Below, in pieces: positions 36,569-43,894 of a stretch of DNA of 64,000 nt; the stretch's first letter is position 1, and every line of letters starts with the position of its first letter. The position numbers were made by a program, and so were the translations under genes. Source of the DNA: CADCTQ01 sp963844325 (lineage in GTDB: Bacteria > Bacteroidota > Bacteroidia > Cytophagales > 172606-1); the NCBI GenBank assembly GCA_963844325.1, contig CAWJNV010000002.1, forward strand, positions 372,001 to 436,000, written 5' to 3'. The notes beneath the pieces were generated by a model. That model made no database searches and was not told where the DNA came from. It saw nothing but the letters and a program-made list of their open reading frames with translations.

Positions 36569-37744
36569 CAGGTTAAACGCATTTAAATAGAGTTGATTTT
36601 GGCGAGGATGCTTTTGAGATACTCATCATCCCATCCAGCGGTTTTGCGTCTGTTTTTGATACTTTCTTTGTCAGAGACTTGGTTGAGCATTTGCAAAGCC
36701 AGTTTACGGGCAGTAGCCAGGTTTTCTGGCCCATTAGCGGTTCTGGTGCGGGCTTGATCTTCTCGAAAGACCACGTCAAGTTTCCAGTGGAGGCGGTTTT
36801 CGATACTCCAGTGGTTACGCACAAAGTGATTGAACTCTTTGGCCGTAGCCACTACATCACTCAGGTAAAATCGGGTCTCAGAGGTGGTCTTACCATTCTT
36901 TTCCCGGCTGGCCTCAATCATGACTACACTCTTTAGGTGCTGCCAGTCTTGAAGGCCATCAAGTAATTGCAAGTGGTTTTCCACATAACAGACCCGCTTT
37001 TCGATTCTGCCGCTGCCAAAGTCCACCCACTCGTCTTTAGCTAGAAAGGCTTTGTTTTTCTCCATGCGCTCACTGACCTGCTCATGGATGTGCTTGTGGT
37101 CTTTCTTGAGGGCAACCAGGTAGTGACCCTGCTTTTCCACGATCAGGTCGCAATTCTTCAACTGACACCCGGCCGCATCACAACTTACTAATCCATCTTT
37201 CAAATCAAGTGCGGCAAGTAGCTCGGGAATAGCGGTCTTCTCGTTGCTTTTGGTGGCTACCTTCTCTTGCCCCAACACAAGCTGGTGTTCTGCTACCCAG
37301 GCACTTACTATACAAATGCCGCTCTTTCTAAAACCCGATTTAGCTGTTGCCCGCAGCACTTTCCCATCAATATTGATTTGGGTAATTTGACTTTCAACTA
37401 CTTCCAGTATCTGCTTGGACCATCGGTATAAACACGCCCCAAAAGCCTTTTTATCCATCAGTTTGAACACCCGGTTGAACGTATCGTGAGAAGGAATTCC
37501 GTTGGGCAACTCTAAAAACGTGCGTAAAAACGCTTCCTTCCGCTTGCCGTATAGTTCGATCTCTTCAAAGTCATCAGCCCCACTGATTAACCCGCACAGG
37601 GCAATCACTAAAATGTCGATCAATTGGTGCTTCTTACGCCGATTCTTGCGAAAGTCGGGCATGCCTTCAAAAAACGTTTGCCAGTTCATTCTCCAAAGTT
37701 GGCAAACTCATCCCCTTTCCCCTATTTTATATGCGTTTAACCTG
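36569..37744 (-). mobile_element. ISAs1-family insertion sequence, 1,176 bp
   Basis: Terminal inverted repeats of 19 bp with one mismatch, both beginning CAGGTTAAACGCAT (36569 inward and 37744 inward), flanked by a 9-bp direct duplication. One intact transposase gene on the minus strand. Inserted in the GHKL gene between residues 156 and 157. Confidence 0.93.
36583..37689 (-). CDS. ISAs1-family transposase
   Basis: A 368-residue full-length DDE transposase. The N-terminal DUF4338/DDE-associated region includes 'RRKKHQLIDILVIALCGLI' and 'ELPNGIPSHDTFNRVF'. Catalytic blocks are 'INIDGKVLRATAKSG' (Asp), 'GLVSCDAAGCQ' (Asp) and 'HWSIENRLHWKLDVVF' (Glu). The start at 37689 (MNWQTFFEGMPDFRKNR) is the usual one. 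It appears intact, so the element may still be active. Confidence 0.95.
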   Translation of the reverse strand: MNWQTFFEGMPDFRKNRRKKHQLIDILVIALCGLISGADDFEEIELYGKRKEAFLRTFLELPNGIPSHDTFNRVFKLMDKKAFGACLYRWSKQILEVVESQITQINIDGKVLRATAKSGFRKSGICIVSAWVAEHQLVLGQEKVATKSNEKTAIPELLAALDLKDGLVSCDAAGCQLKNCDLIVEKQGHYLVALKKDHKHIHEQVSERMEKNKAFLAKDEWVDFGSGRIEKRVCYVENHLQLLDGLQDWQHLKSVVMIEASREKNGKTTSETRFYLSDVVATAKEFNHFVRNHWSIENRLHWKLDVVFREDQARTRTANGPENLATARKLALQMLNQVSDKESIKNRRKTAGWDDEYLKSILAKINSI

Positions 37745-37753
37745 ATAATTTAT
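37745..37753. repeat. Target-site duplication of the ISAs1-type element, right copy
   Basis: ATAATTTAT, matching 36560-36568. Confidence 0.88.
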
Positions 37754-38288
37754 CTTCTTCCGTTTGACGATCAATTGCACTATAATCCATAGTAACACGT
37801 CGAATAACCCCATCTGACGCTTTACAGATATATGTTAGTTTATTAGCTAGCACATAAGTTGCTAGTTTACCAATTCCAAACTTTCCAATTACTTGACGGC
37901 CAAATTGTGAAGCTTTATCCTTTTTAGGTGAAAAGGCAATATGCCATAGCTGCTTAAGACCGCTATCATCCATAGATGCTCCATTATCTAGCACACACAT
38001 GGTAGCATTTAGGTCACTAAGATCAGCAGATATTCGAATATCCACACTCTTAGCACCAGCATCCCACCCGTTTGAAATAAGTTCTTCAAATGCTTTTTGT
38101 GGTGAGGAGTAAAGCTGCTCACTAAAGTGTTCGAGAAAACGCGTACTGATTTCAACAGGTATTGACCCAGAGTTATGGCCAATTGTTTCAGGCAATTGTT
38201 TCTCGTTGTCCATAATCAAGAATATTGTATTACTATTGATATAATTGCAACTGTAAGTGATTTGCTTTCGCAAAGACGCTTCTGAAAG

Positions 38289-38645
38289 CTAGACTACGGA
38301 GATAATTAGCTCGATGGCCATCAAATGCAGTTTTAAGCTGATAAGTAAGGAGTTTTCAAAATCAGAAGGAGCAACCTTTACCAGGCGATGGAGAGTCGGT
38401 TGGTTGAAAGGGTTCCATCCATTGAAAAGATTCTCTTTCAGCAACTCCACTAAGCGTTGTCTGTGGGCTAGTCTTTCCTCGTGAGACTTACATTGATAAA
38501 AGCCTTCATACACTTTGAATACTTTCATCTTACCTGCCTCCGGATGAACATAGGAAAAGGCAACGAACCAATCCTGAGAAGGATTTTTTTTAGGGATATA
38601 AAGCCTGGGTACGGTAGCAGTCTTAATCTTAATTACCTTTTTCAT
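38289..38645 (-). pseudogene. Truncated tyrosine-recombinase (integrase) N-terminal domain
   Basis: A 118-residue frame starting MKKVIKIKTATVPRLYIPKK. Residues to about 85 match the arm-binding start of Bacteroidota integrases: 'SQDWFVAFSYVHPEAGKMK', 'EERLAHRQRLVELLKENL', 'NGWNPF'. The core-binding and catalytic domains are absent; the frame runs into unrelated hydrophobic sequence. It lies 124 nt from the tRNA-Ala 3' end, as expected for the integrase of a tRNA-targeted island. Confidence 0.7.
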
Positions 38646-38768
38646 TGGGTTCTTTCGTTTGCGCGTGGCATGCGATATCAAAGACCCGGAAAAAAGCTAC
38701 TATGAAGTGTTCTGGTTTGCCAGCTACCTTAAAAAAAACCCGCAAATTTTGAAAATTAGCGGGTTTTG

Positions 38769-38842
<74 letters not shown>

Positions 38843-38880
38843 GTAAGATTGTGCGCAAATATACGCGGAAACCCGAAATA

Positions 38881-39549
38881 TCAAAAAGGACGCACCGCCT
38901 TCACGAAAATCTTTTGGTAATACTCCTTGTAGAGGTTGTCTTCGATCACGCCGCGGCTCGTGCTGGCGTGGATGAAGGTCACGTCTTCGGGGCCGTTCAC
39001 TTCCGTGACCATCCCCGCGTGCGACACCTTGTTGCGGCTCTTTTTCTCGGAGAAAAACACCAGGTCGCCGGGCCGCACGTCGCGGAGGCGTACCTCCTGG
39101 CCGTACTCGGCCTGTTCGTAGGAGGGGCGGGGCAGGGTAATGTCGATGGACTGGAACGTGGTGCACAGCAGGCCCGAACAATCAATGCCCCGGCGCGTGG
39201 TGCCGCCGTACTTGTAAGGCGTGCCGATGTACGACCGGGCCACCTGGATCACCTTCTGCGCCTCGGCGGTGGCATTGCCCGAACGGCGCCTGGCCGCGGT
39301 GCTCCGGCCGCCGGCCCCGGCCTTGTCTTCCACGTCAACGGAAGGGGACTTGGCCGTCTTGCTGCGGCTCCCGTAGTGCCGCTGGGAGGGCGAGGAACTG
39401 CGGCTGCCCCGCTTTTTCTCGTAAGTGACGACCGTTAGTTTGCGCCGCCCGCCGCTGTGGGAACTTTTGCAGGCGGTCACGGAAAGGGTTAATGCGAAAA
39501 GAGCCGTAAGGTAGCAGGTGATCTTTTTCAGACGCATTAAAGACTGCAT
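38881..39549 (-). CDS. NlpC/P60 (C40) cell-wall hydrolase lipoprotein
   Basis: A peptidoglycan peptide hydrolase of the C40 family, about 222 residues, with a lipoprotein signal ('LFALTLSVTAC'). A basic, Ser/Arg-rich linker precedes the catalytic domain (about 105-222). Catalytic Cys is in 'RGIDCSGLLCTTF' and His in 'KVSHAGMVTEV', with a polar residue in 'VTFIHAST'. The starts at 39549 and 39537 are both possible. It is divergent from another C40 gene at 39820; the two share about 270 bp of intergenic sequence. Confidence 0.92.
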   Translation of the reverse strand: MQSLMRLKKITCYLTALFALTLSVTACKSSHSGGRRKLTVVTYEKKRGSRSSSPSQRHYGSRSKTAKSPSVDVEDKAGAGGRSTAARRRSGNATAEAQKVIQVARSYIGTPYKYGGTTRRGIDCSGLLCTTFQSIDITLPRPSYEQAEYGQEVRLRDVRPGDLVFFSEKKSRNKVSHAGMVTEVNGPEDVTFIHASTSRGVIEDNLYKEYYQKIFVKAVRPF

Positions 39550-39819
39550 GGTTTGGTGATACGGTTGAATATACACCAATAGAACCCGTTTTTCAAGGAT
39601 TTAGTATAAAAGGCCCGAAAAAGCGAATTCCGGCCCAAAAAGTACGCCCGCCCGGTCGGCCCGAAAGTCGCCCCACCGCCCGGCAAAACGGGAAATTCGG
39701 TACCTTTAACCCTTCCGACGGCCGCAGCGCCGGCGCGAAACGGAACAAAATTCCGGCCGCCTGCTGTTGTATTTGCGTCGTACAAGGCCATCCCGACTAC
39801 CCAGTTACCCGCTCCCGCT

Positions 39820-41001
39820 ATGAACAAACTCCTCGTTGCCGGTTTCCTCCTGTCCGCCCTGGTATCGTGCCGCACCACCCGCGAATCGGCCGGGCTGCGC
39901 GACGCCAAAAGCCTCGTAACCGCCACCCAGCAAACCTACGCCCCCGACAAGCGGGTGGCCCTGTTCAAGGTGGAAGCCACGGACCTGCCCCGCAAGGGCG
40001 GCGTGCTGCTGAAGGGAGAAACCAACCTGCCCGAAGCCAAAGCCAACCTGCTCAAAGGGTTGCAGGGCCGCCAGGTGACCGTGCTCGACAGCATCCAACT
40101 CCTGCCGTCCCGCGAACTGGGCGACAAGATCTACGGCGTGGTCGCCATTTCGGTGGCCAACCTCCGCAGCGAACCCCGCGACGCCTCCGAGCTGGCCTCG
40201 CAGATGATCCTGGGGACGCCCATCAAAATCCTCAACAAGAAGGGCAACTGGTACCTGGTGCAGACGCCCGACGGCTACCTCGCCTGGACCGACGCCGGGG
40301 TGCAGTTCATGGACGCGGCCACCTTCGCGGCCTGGCAGAACGCCGAAAAAATCATTTACCTGCCCGTGTACGGCTTTTCCTTCGCCGGGCCCGACCGCAA
40401 CGCGCAGACGGTCTCCGACCTGGTGGGCGGCAACGTGCTCCAGGTCACCGGGGAGCAGGGCGACTTCTACCGGGTCCGCTACCCCGACGGCCGCGAGGCG
40501 TACGTGACCAAGTCCGAAGCCCGGCCCTACCGCGAGTGGCTGTCGTCGCTTCGCACCGATGAGGGGTCGGTGGTGAAAACGGCCATGCAGTTCATGGGCA
40601 TTCCTTACCTCTGGGGCGGCACGTCCACCAAGGGCGTCGATTGCAGCGGTTTTACCAAGTCGGTGTATTTCCTCAACGGCCTCATGCTCCCCCGCGACGC
40701 CTCGCAGCAGGTGCACGTGGGCGACCTGGTCAATACCGCCAACGGCTGGGAATCGCTCCGTCCCGGCGACCTGCTGTTCTTCGGCCGGGCCGCCACGGAC
40801 GCTGCCACCGAACGGGTAACGCACGTGGGCATGTGGATCGGCAACAACCAGTTCATTCACGCCTCGGGCAACGTCCGCATCTCCTCCTTCGACAAGACCG
40901 CGCCCAACTACGACGAGTTCAACCTCAAACGCTTCCTGCGCGCCAAACGCATCCTCAACGCCGCCGACGGCAACCGCATGAAACTCAGCAGCACTTTCTA
41001 A
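39820..41001 (+). CDS. SH3-NlpC/P60 (C40) cell-wall hydrolase lipoprotein
   Basis: 393 residues with a lipobox 'LLSALVSC' at the N-terminus. Two SH3-like segments ('ISVANLRSEPRDASELASQ', 'GTPIKILNKKGNWYLVQTP'; later 'GDFYRVRYPDGREAYV') precede a C40 domain: 'MGIPYLWGGTSTKGVDCSG' carries the catalytic Cys, 'VTHVGMWIG' the His and 'QFIHASGNVRISS' the third polar residue. This architecture cleaves gamma-D-Glu-diamino-acid bonds in murein peptides. Encoded divergently from a smaller C40 paralogue. Confidence 0.94.
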   Translation: MNKLLVAGFLLSALVSCRTTRESAGLRDAKSLVTATQQTYAPDKRVALFKVEATDLPRKGGVLLKGETNLPEAKANLLKGLQGRQVTVLDSIQLLPSRELGDKIYGVVAISVANLRSEPRDASELASQMILGTPIKILNKKGNWYLVQTPDGYLAWTDAGVQFMDAATFAAWQNAEKIIYLPVYGFSFAGPDRNAQTVSDLVGGNVLQVTGEQGDFYRVRYPDGREAYVTKSEARPYREWLSSLRTDEGSVVKTAMQFMGIPYLWGGTSTKGVDCSGFTKSVYFLNGLMLPRDASQQVHVGDLVNTANGWESLRPGDLLFFGRAATDAATERVTHVGMWIGNNQFIHASGNVRISSFDKTAPNYDEFNLKRFLRAKRILNAADGNRMKLSSTF

Positions 41002-41186
41002 GTACTTCAAAAGCTTTTACTTGCCGGGTATAATTTTCTGAAAAGCACATTAGAAATACACCCAAAAATACCCACCCCAAAGGTGGTGGTTATAAAGTAG
41101 CAAAAGTATCTAAAGAGGCCAGGGCAAGGTCGCGCCGGCATAAAAAATACGGCGGTGTACAGATTGGCGTTCCGGGTAATACATCT

Positions 41187-41627
41187 ATGGGGCATTTTAT
41201 CAAATATTATCTCGGTGGCCTGGGATTGACTTTTGGATTGTTCTTTGTGCTTATTGCCTGTAATCGTCCATATCCAACAGATCATGGTCATGCCAATATT
41301 CTGGTGCTGGTTGAAGGGCTTCGATTCTTTGTTTTCTACGCGCCGATTGCATACTTGCCGTATGGCCTCATGGTGTATAAGCAAGAGATGCCCACCCCTG
41401 TTTTTTTCGTAACGCTTTTGTTGCCTGCCTGCTTTTTGGCAATCATCAGGTTTATTTACTACCGGAATATGGCGCCGGACGACAAGTATTGGTCGTATGC
41501 CTATCTGATGCTCGTTCCCATTGCAAGTTTTCTAAGTGGTGCCCTCATCTTCACCATTCATGCAATCAGAAAATCAGGTTATAATAAGGGCAGTGCCGTG
41601 AACGGGGCAAAAAGTAACTTTAGCTAA
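41187..41627 (+). CDS. Membrane protein of unknown function, 146 residues
   Basis: Four likely membrane helices: about 7-24 ('YLGGLGLTFGLFFVLIAC'), about 44-62, about 70-92 and about 105-125. No family recognised. The gene and its upstream 180 bp are noticeably more AT-rich than the neighbours, so it may be acquired. Transcription is convergent with the PBP4-type gene. Confidence 0.65.
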   Translation: MGHFIKYYLGGLGLTFGLFFVLIACNRPYPTDHGHANILVLVEGLRFFVFYAPIAYLPYGLMVYKQEMPTPVFFVTLLLPACFLAIIRFIYYRNMAPDDKYWSYAYLMLVPIASFLSGALIFTIHAIRKSGYNKGSAVNGAKSNFS

Positions 41628-41662
41628 GTGCTCCTCCGGAAAACGACGTTTGCTTACTGCTT

Positions 41663-42952
41663 TCAGTCCTTCGCCACCAGGCGCAACACGCGGTCAATTT
41701 CGAGGCGGACATCGTTAAGGGGCACGGTGTAGTTGTTGTGCATCGTGCTGAACAGCAGCACTTTGCCCTTGCGCGTGACTACGTAGCCGCTCAGGCAGTA
41801 CACGTTGCTCAGCGAGCCGGTTTTGGCGAACACGAAGGGCGGGTCGGCGGCGTACCAGTTGCGGAGGGTGCCGCTCCGGCCGCCGGCGGGCAGCAGTGCA
41901 AACAGCCGTTCCCGCGGTACTTGCCGGTACAGCTTGTGGAGCAAAGCCACCATCGTGCGGGGCGTGAACAGGTTGTACCGCGACAGCCCCGAACCATCCA
42001 CCCACACGGGCTTGTCGGGCAGGTCACTCAGCAGCCGTTCCCGGGCGTAGCGGATCACGCTTTCGGTGTGCAGCGAGTCGAAGAGCCGCGCCGAACACAT
42101 CAGCAGCAGTTGCTCGGCAATGAAATTGTCGCTTTCCTGCATCAGCTTCCGGTACAGGCTGTCGGCGGCAATGCCGTACAGCACCTGCGGGTTGGGCAGG
42201 GCCCGGTAGCCGGTCCAGCCTACGTCCCGTTTGAGGGTGTCGGAGAGCAGCCGCGCGGCCAGCGCCGCCGAGTAGCGGAACGGCACGTCCTGGGTAAAGG
42301 GCTTGCCCGCCGCGCCGGGAAAGTACGTAAACCGGTTGTGCTCGGGGTGCCGGATGAACGCGGCACCCGCCGGCGGCCCGCCAGGGCCGGTGGTCACGCC
42401 CGACCGGAAATACCCCGGGTGCACCCGCAGCAGGCCCGACTCCTCGCGGGAAAAGCGGGCCACGTTGCCGTACACGGGCAGGGCGGCCTTTTCGGCCGAA
42501 TAGTAGTCATTGTAGTCGTCCCACCCCCAGCCGGGCCCGAAGTGCGGCACCGGTTGCCGTTCCTGCACGTACACGAGGGTTTCGGGGCGGCTCGCCAGCC
42601 ACCCGGCCACGGCCGCGCCGGGCAGGTCGGGATGCAGCAGCGAGGGGTCGCCGGTGCCGCGGAAAAACAAGGTATCGCCCACCACGGCGTACCGGAGGGC
42701 GGGCACCGAGTCGCCCAGCACGTTCAGGGAGGTGTACAGCGTAAACAGCTTGGTGTTGGACGCCGGGGTGAAATACTTGTCGGCGTTCCGTTCGGCCAGC
42801 ATCTTGCCGGCCACCGGGTCGTAGAGGGCAAAGCCGGCAAAGTGGCCGTTCAGCACGGGCGACCTTTTCAGGGCTTTGCGGACGCGGCCGGCGGGACTAC
42901 AGGCAGCGGACAGCAGGAGGAGGGTCCAGCAAAAAAAGACGAGGGGGCGCAT
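41663..42952 (-). CDS. dacB: D-Ala-D-Ala carboxypeptidase/endopeptidase (PBP4, peptidase S13)
   Basis: A 429-residue penicillin-binding protein of the S13 family with an N-terminal signal and a lipobox-like 'LLSAAC'. The active-site motifs are complete: SxxK 'SNTK' (Ser65), SxN 'SDN' in 'LMQESDNFIAEQ' and KTG in 'FVFAKTGSLSN'. It trims murein peptides and opens cross-links in the periplasm. It probably reads after the small gene at 42973-43170, whose stop is 21 nt upstream of this start, so the two may be co-transcribed. Confidence 0.93.
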   Translation of the reverse strand: MRPLVFFCWTLLLLSAACSPAGRVRKALKRSPVLNGHFAGFALYDPVAGKMLAERNADKYFTPASNTKLFTLYTSLNVLGDSVPALRYAVVGDTLFFRGTGDPSLLHPDLPGAAVAGWLASRPETLVYVQERQPVPHFGPGWGWDDYNDYYSAEKAALPVYGNVARFSREESGLLRVHPGYFRSGVTTGPGGPPAGAAFIRHPEHNRFTYFPGAAGKPFTQDVPFRYSAALAARLLSDTLKRDVGWTGYRALPNPQVLYGIAADSLYRKLMQESDNFIAEQLLLMCSARLFDSLHTESVIRYARERLLSDLPDKPVWVDGSGLSRYNLFTPRTMVALLHKLYRQVPRERLFALLPAGGRSGTLRNWYAADPPFVFAKTGSLSNVYCLSGYVVTRKGKVLLFSTMHNNYTVPLNDVRLEIDRVLRLVAKD

Positions 42953-42972
42953 GAAACGAGGGGCGTGACGGC

Positions 42973-43170
42973 TTACCAGCCCGCGGCGGCTTCCTCCAGG
43001 GGTTCTTCCTGCAGGATGCGCAGCAAGTCAACGATTTCCTGGATGCGGTCCATGAGTTCGGGACGTTCGGCCAGCAGGCACTCGGTTTCGTAGGGGTTCT
43101 CTTCGAACAACTGAATGATCTTTTCCAGGCTCCGGTTGATACAAGCCAGGTCGGTGGTGATGGATGACAT
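42973..43170 (-). CDS. Small hypothetical protein, 65 residues
   Basis: Starts MSSITTDLACINRSLEKI at 43170; acidic and helical ('LLAERPELMDRIQEIVDLL'). No signal or membrane segment. It sits directly upstream of the PBP4-type gene in the same direction. A longer frame from 43212 has no support. Confidence 0.6.
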   Translation of the reverse strand: MSSITTDLACINRSLEKIIQLFEENPYETECLLAERPELMDRIQEIVDLLRILQEEPLEEAAAGW

Positions 43171-43263
43171 AGGGATAAGGGTTGTAAGTGCAAAGATACG
43201 GCCGGTTCCCAAATCACCCGGGGGTTTTGCACCCGGTTCCGTTCTATTTTTTTTAACCGGCGC

Positions 43264-43791
43264 CTACAGGTTCACGCCCTCCCATAGTTTCATGTACAGC
43301 CGGTAGTTCTCATCGTCGAAGCAAACGAAGTAAATGTCCTCCAATGCGTCGGGGTGTTCGGCCAGGAACGCGTTCACGGTTTCCTTCACGATGCGGGCCG
43401 CCCGGTCGGCGGGAAACCGGTACACGCCCGTGCTGATGTTGGGAAAAGCCACCGTCTGGCACCCGTGGGCCACGGCCAGCGCCAGGCTGTTGCGGTAGGC
43501 GTCGGCCAGCAGCCCGTCTTCTCCGTGCCCGCCCCCGTTCCACACCGGCCCCACCGTGTGGATCACGTAACGGGCCAGCAGCCGGCCCCCCGTCGTAATC
43601 ACGGCCTGGCCCGTGGGGCAACTGCCCTGCCGGTTCCTGATCTTCCGGCATTCTTCGAGAATCTGGGGACCGCCGGCCCGGTGAATGGCGCCGTCCACAC
43701 CCCCGCCGCCCAGCAGCGACGAGTTGGCCGCGTTCACAACCGCGTCCACCATCATTTTCGTAATGTCGCCCTGAATGATGTTAACCGCCAT
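43264..43791 (-). CDS. Macro-domain protein (O-acetyl-ADP-ribose deacetylase type)
   Basis: A 175-residue single macro domain of the YmdB/MacroD class, which hydrolyses O-acetyl-ADP-ribose and removes ADP-ribose from acidic residues. The start at 43791 gives 'MAVNIIQGDITKMMVDAVVN'. Signatures: 'NAANSSLLGGGGVDGAIH' (ligand loop with the conserved Asn and Asp), 'ARYVIHTVGPVW' and 'FPNISTGVYRFP'. Encoded downstream of the trehalose gene with a repeat-filled gap between. Confidence 0.93.
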   Translation of the reverse strand: MAVNIIQGDITKMMVDAVVNAANSSLLGGGGVDGAIHRAGGPQILEECRKIRNRQGSCPTGQAVITTGGRLLARYVIHTVGPVWNGGGHGEDGLLADAYRNSLALAVAHGCQTVAFPNISTGVYRFPADRAARIVKETVNAFLAEHPDALEDIYFVCFDDENYRLYMKLWEGVNL

Positions 43792-43812
43792 TCCTTTTAG
43801 ACAAGAGACATA

Positions 43813-43890
43813 AGACAAGAGATATTAGACGTAAGACATAAGACACTGGACAAGGGGAACGCCCGGTCTCCCGTCTAATATCTCCCGTCT
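43813..43890. repeat. Imperfect inverted repeat between trehalose and macro-domain genes
   Basis: 43813-43837 pairs with 43866-43890 (about 21 of 25). The arms are made of repeated AGAC-type words around GAGATATTAGACG; extra copies of TAAGACAAGAG lie outside the left arm. Confidence 0.75.
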
Positions 43891-43894
43891 GGTT

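Larger units (their letters stand above)
34425..38213 (-). pseudogene. GHKL (MORC/MutL-like) ATPase with C-terminal nuclease-like domain, interrupted by an ISAs1-type element
   Basis: The coding parts are 37745-38213 and 34425-36559. Excising the IS and one target duplication leaves 2,604 bp, an 867-residue protein, in frame. The N-terminus has the Bergerat fold: N-box 'AFEELISNGWDAGA' (Glu44, Asn48, Asp51), G1 'VLDNGASMD' (76-78) and G2 'GKFGIGKLA' (110-118). The middle is a MORC-like transducer region. In the last third, 'FELVLSDALRYLGFDV' followed by 'SLSFDAKSSK' looks like a PD-(D/E)XK (Mrr-like) nuclease core. Iyer, Abhiman and Aravind (2008) described MORC/MutL-like ATPases in restriction-modification loci, which fits the coupled methyltransferase. 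The fragment from TTG 36551 could still be made but lacks the ATPase site. Confidence 0.85.
33135..38768. mobile_element. AT-rich genomic-island remnant at tRNA-Ala
   Basis: The region is visibly AT-rich against GC-rich neighbours. It carries a methyltransferase and a GHKL ATPase-nuclease gene, and ends next to the 3' end of a tRNA-Ala gene with a truncated integrase between. That order (tRNA 3' end, integrase, cargo) is typical of integrated islands. I found no second copy of the tRNA 3' end in the window, so the left boundary is a guess; the TIR-like gene at 30.9-32.9 kb may be part of it or a separate acquisition. Confidence 0.5.
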
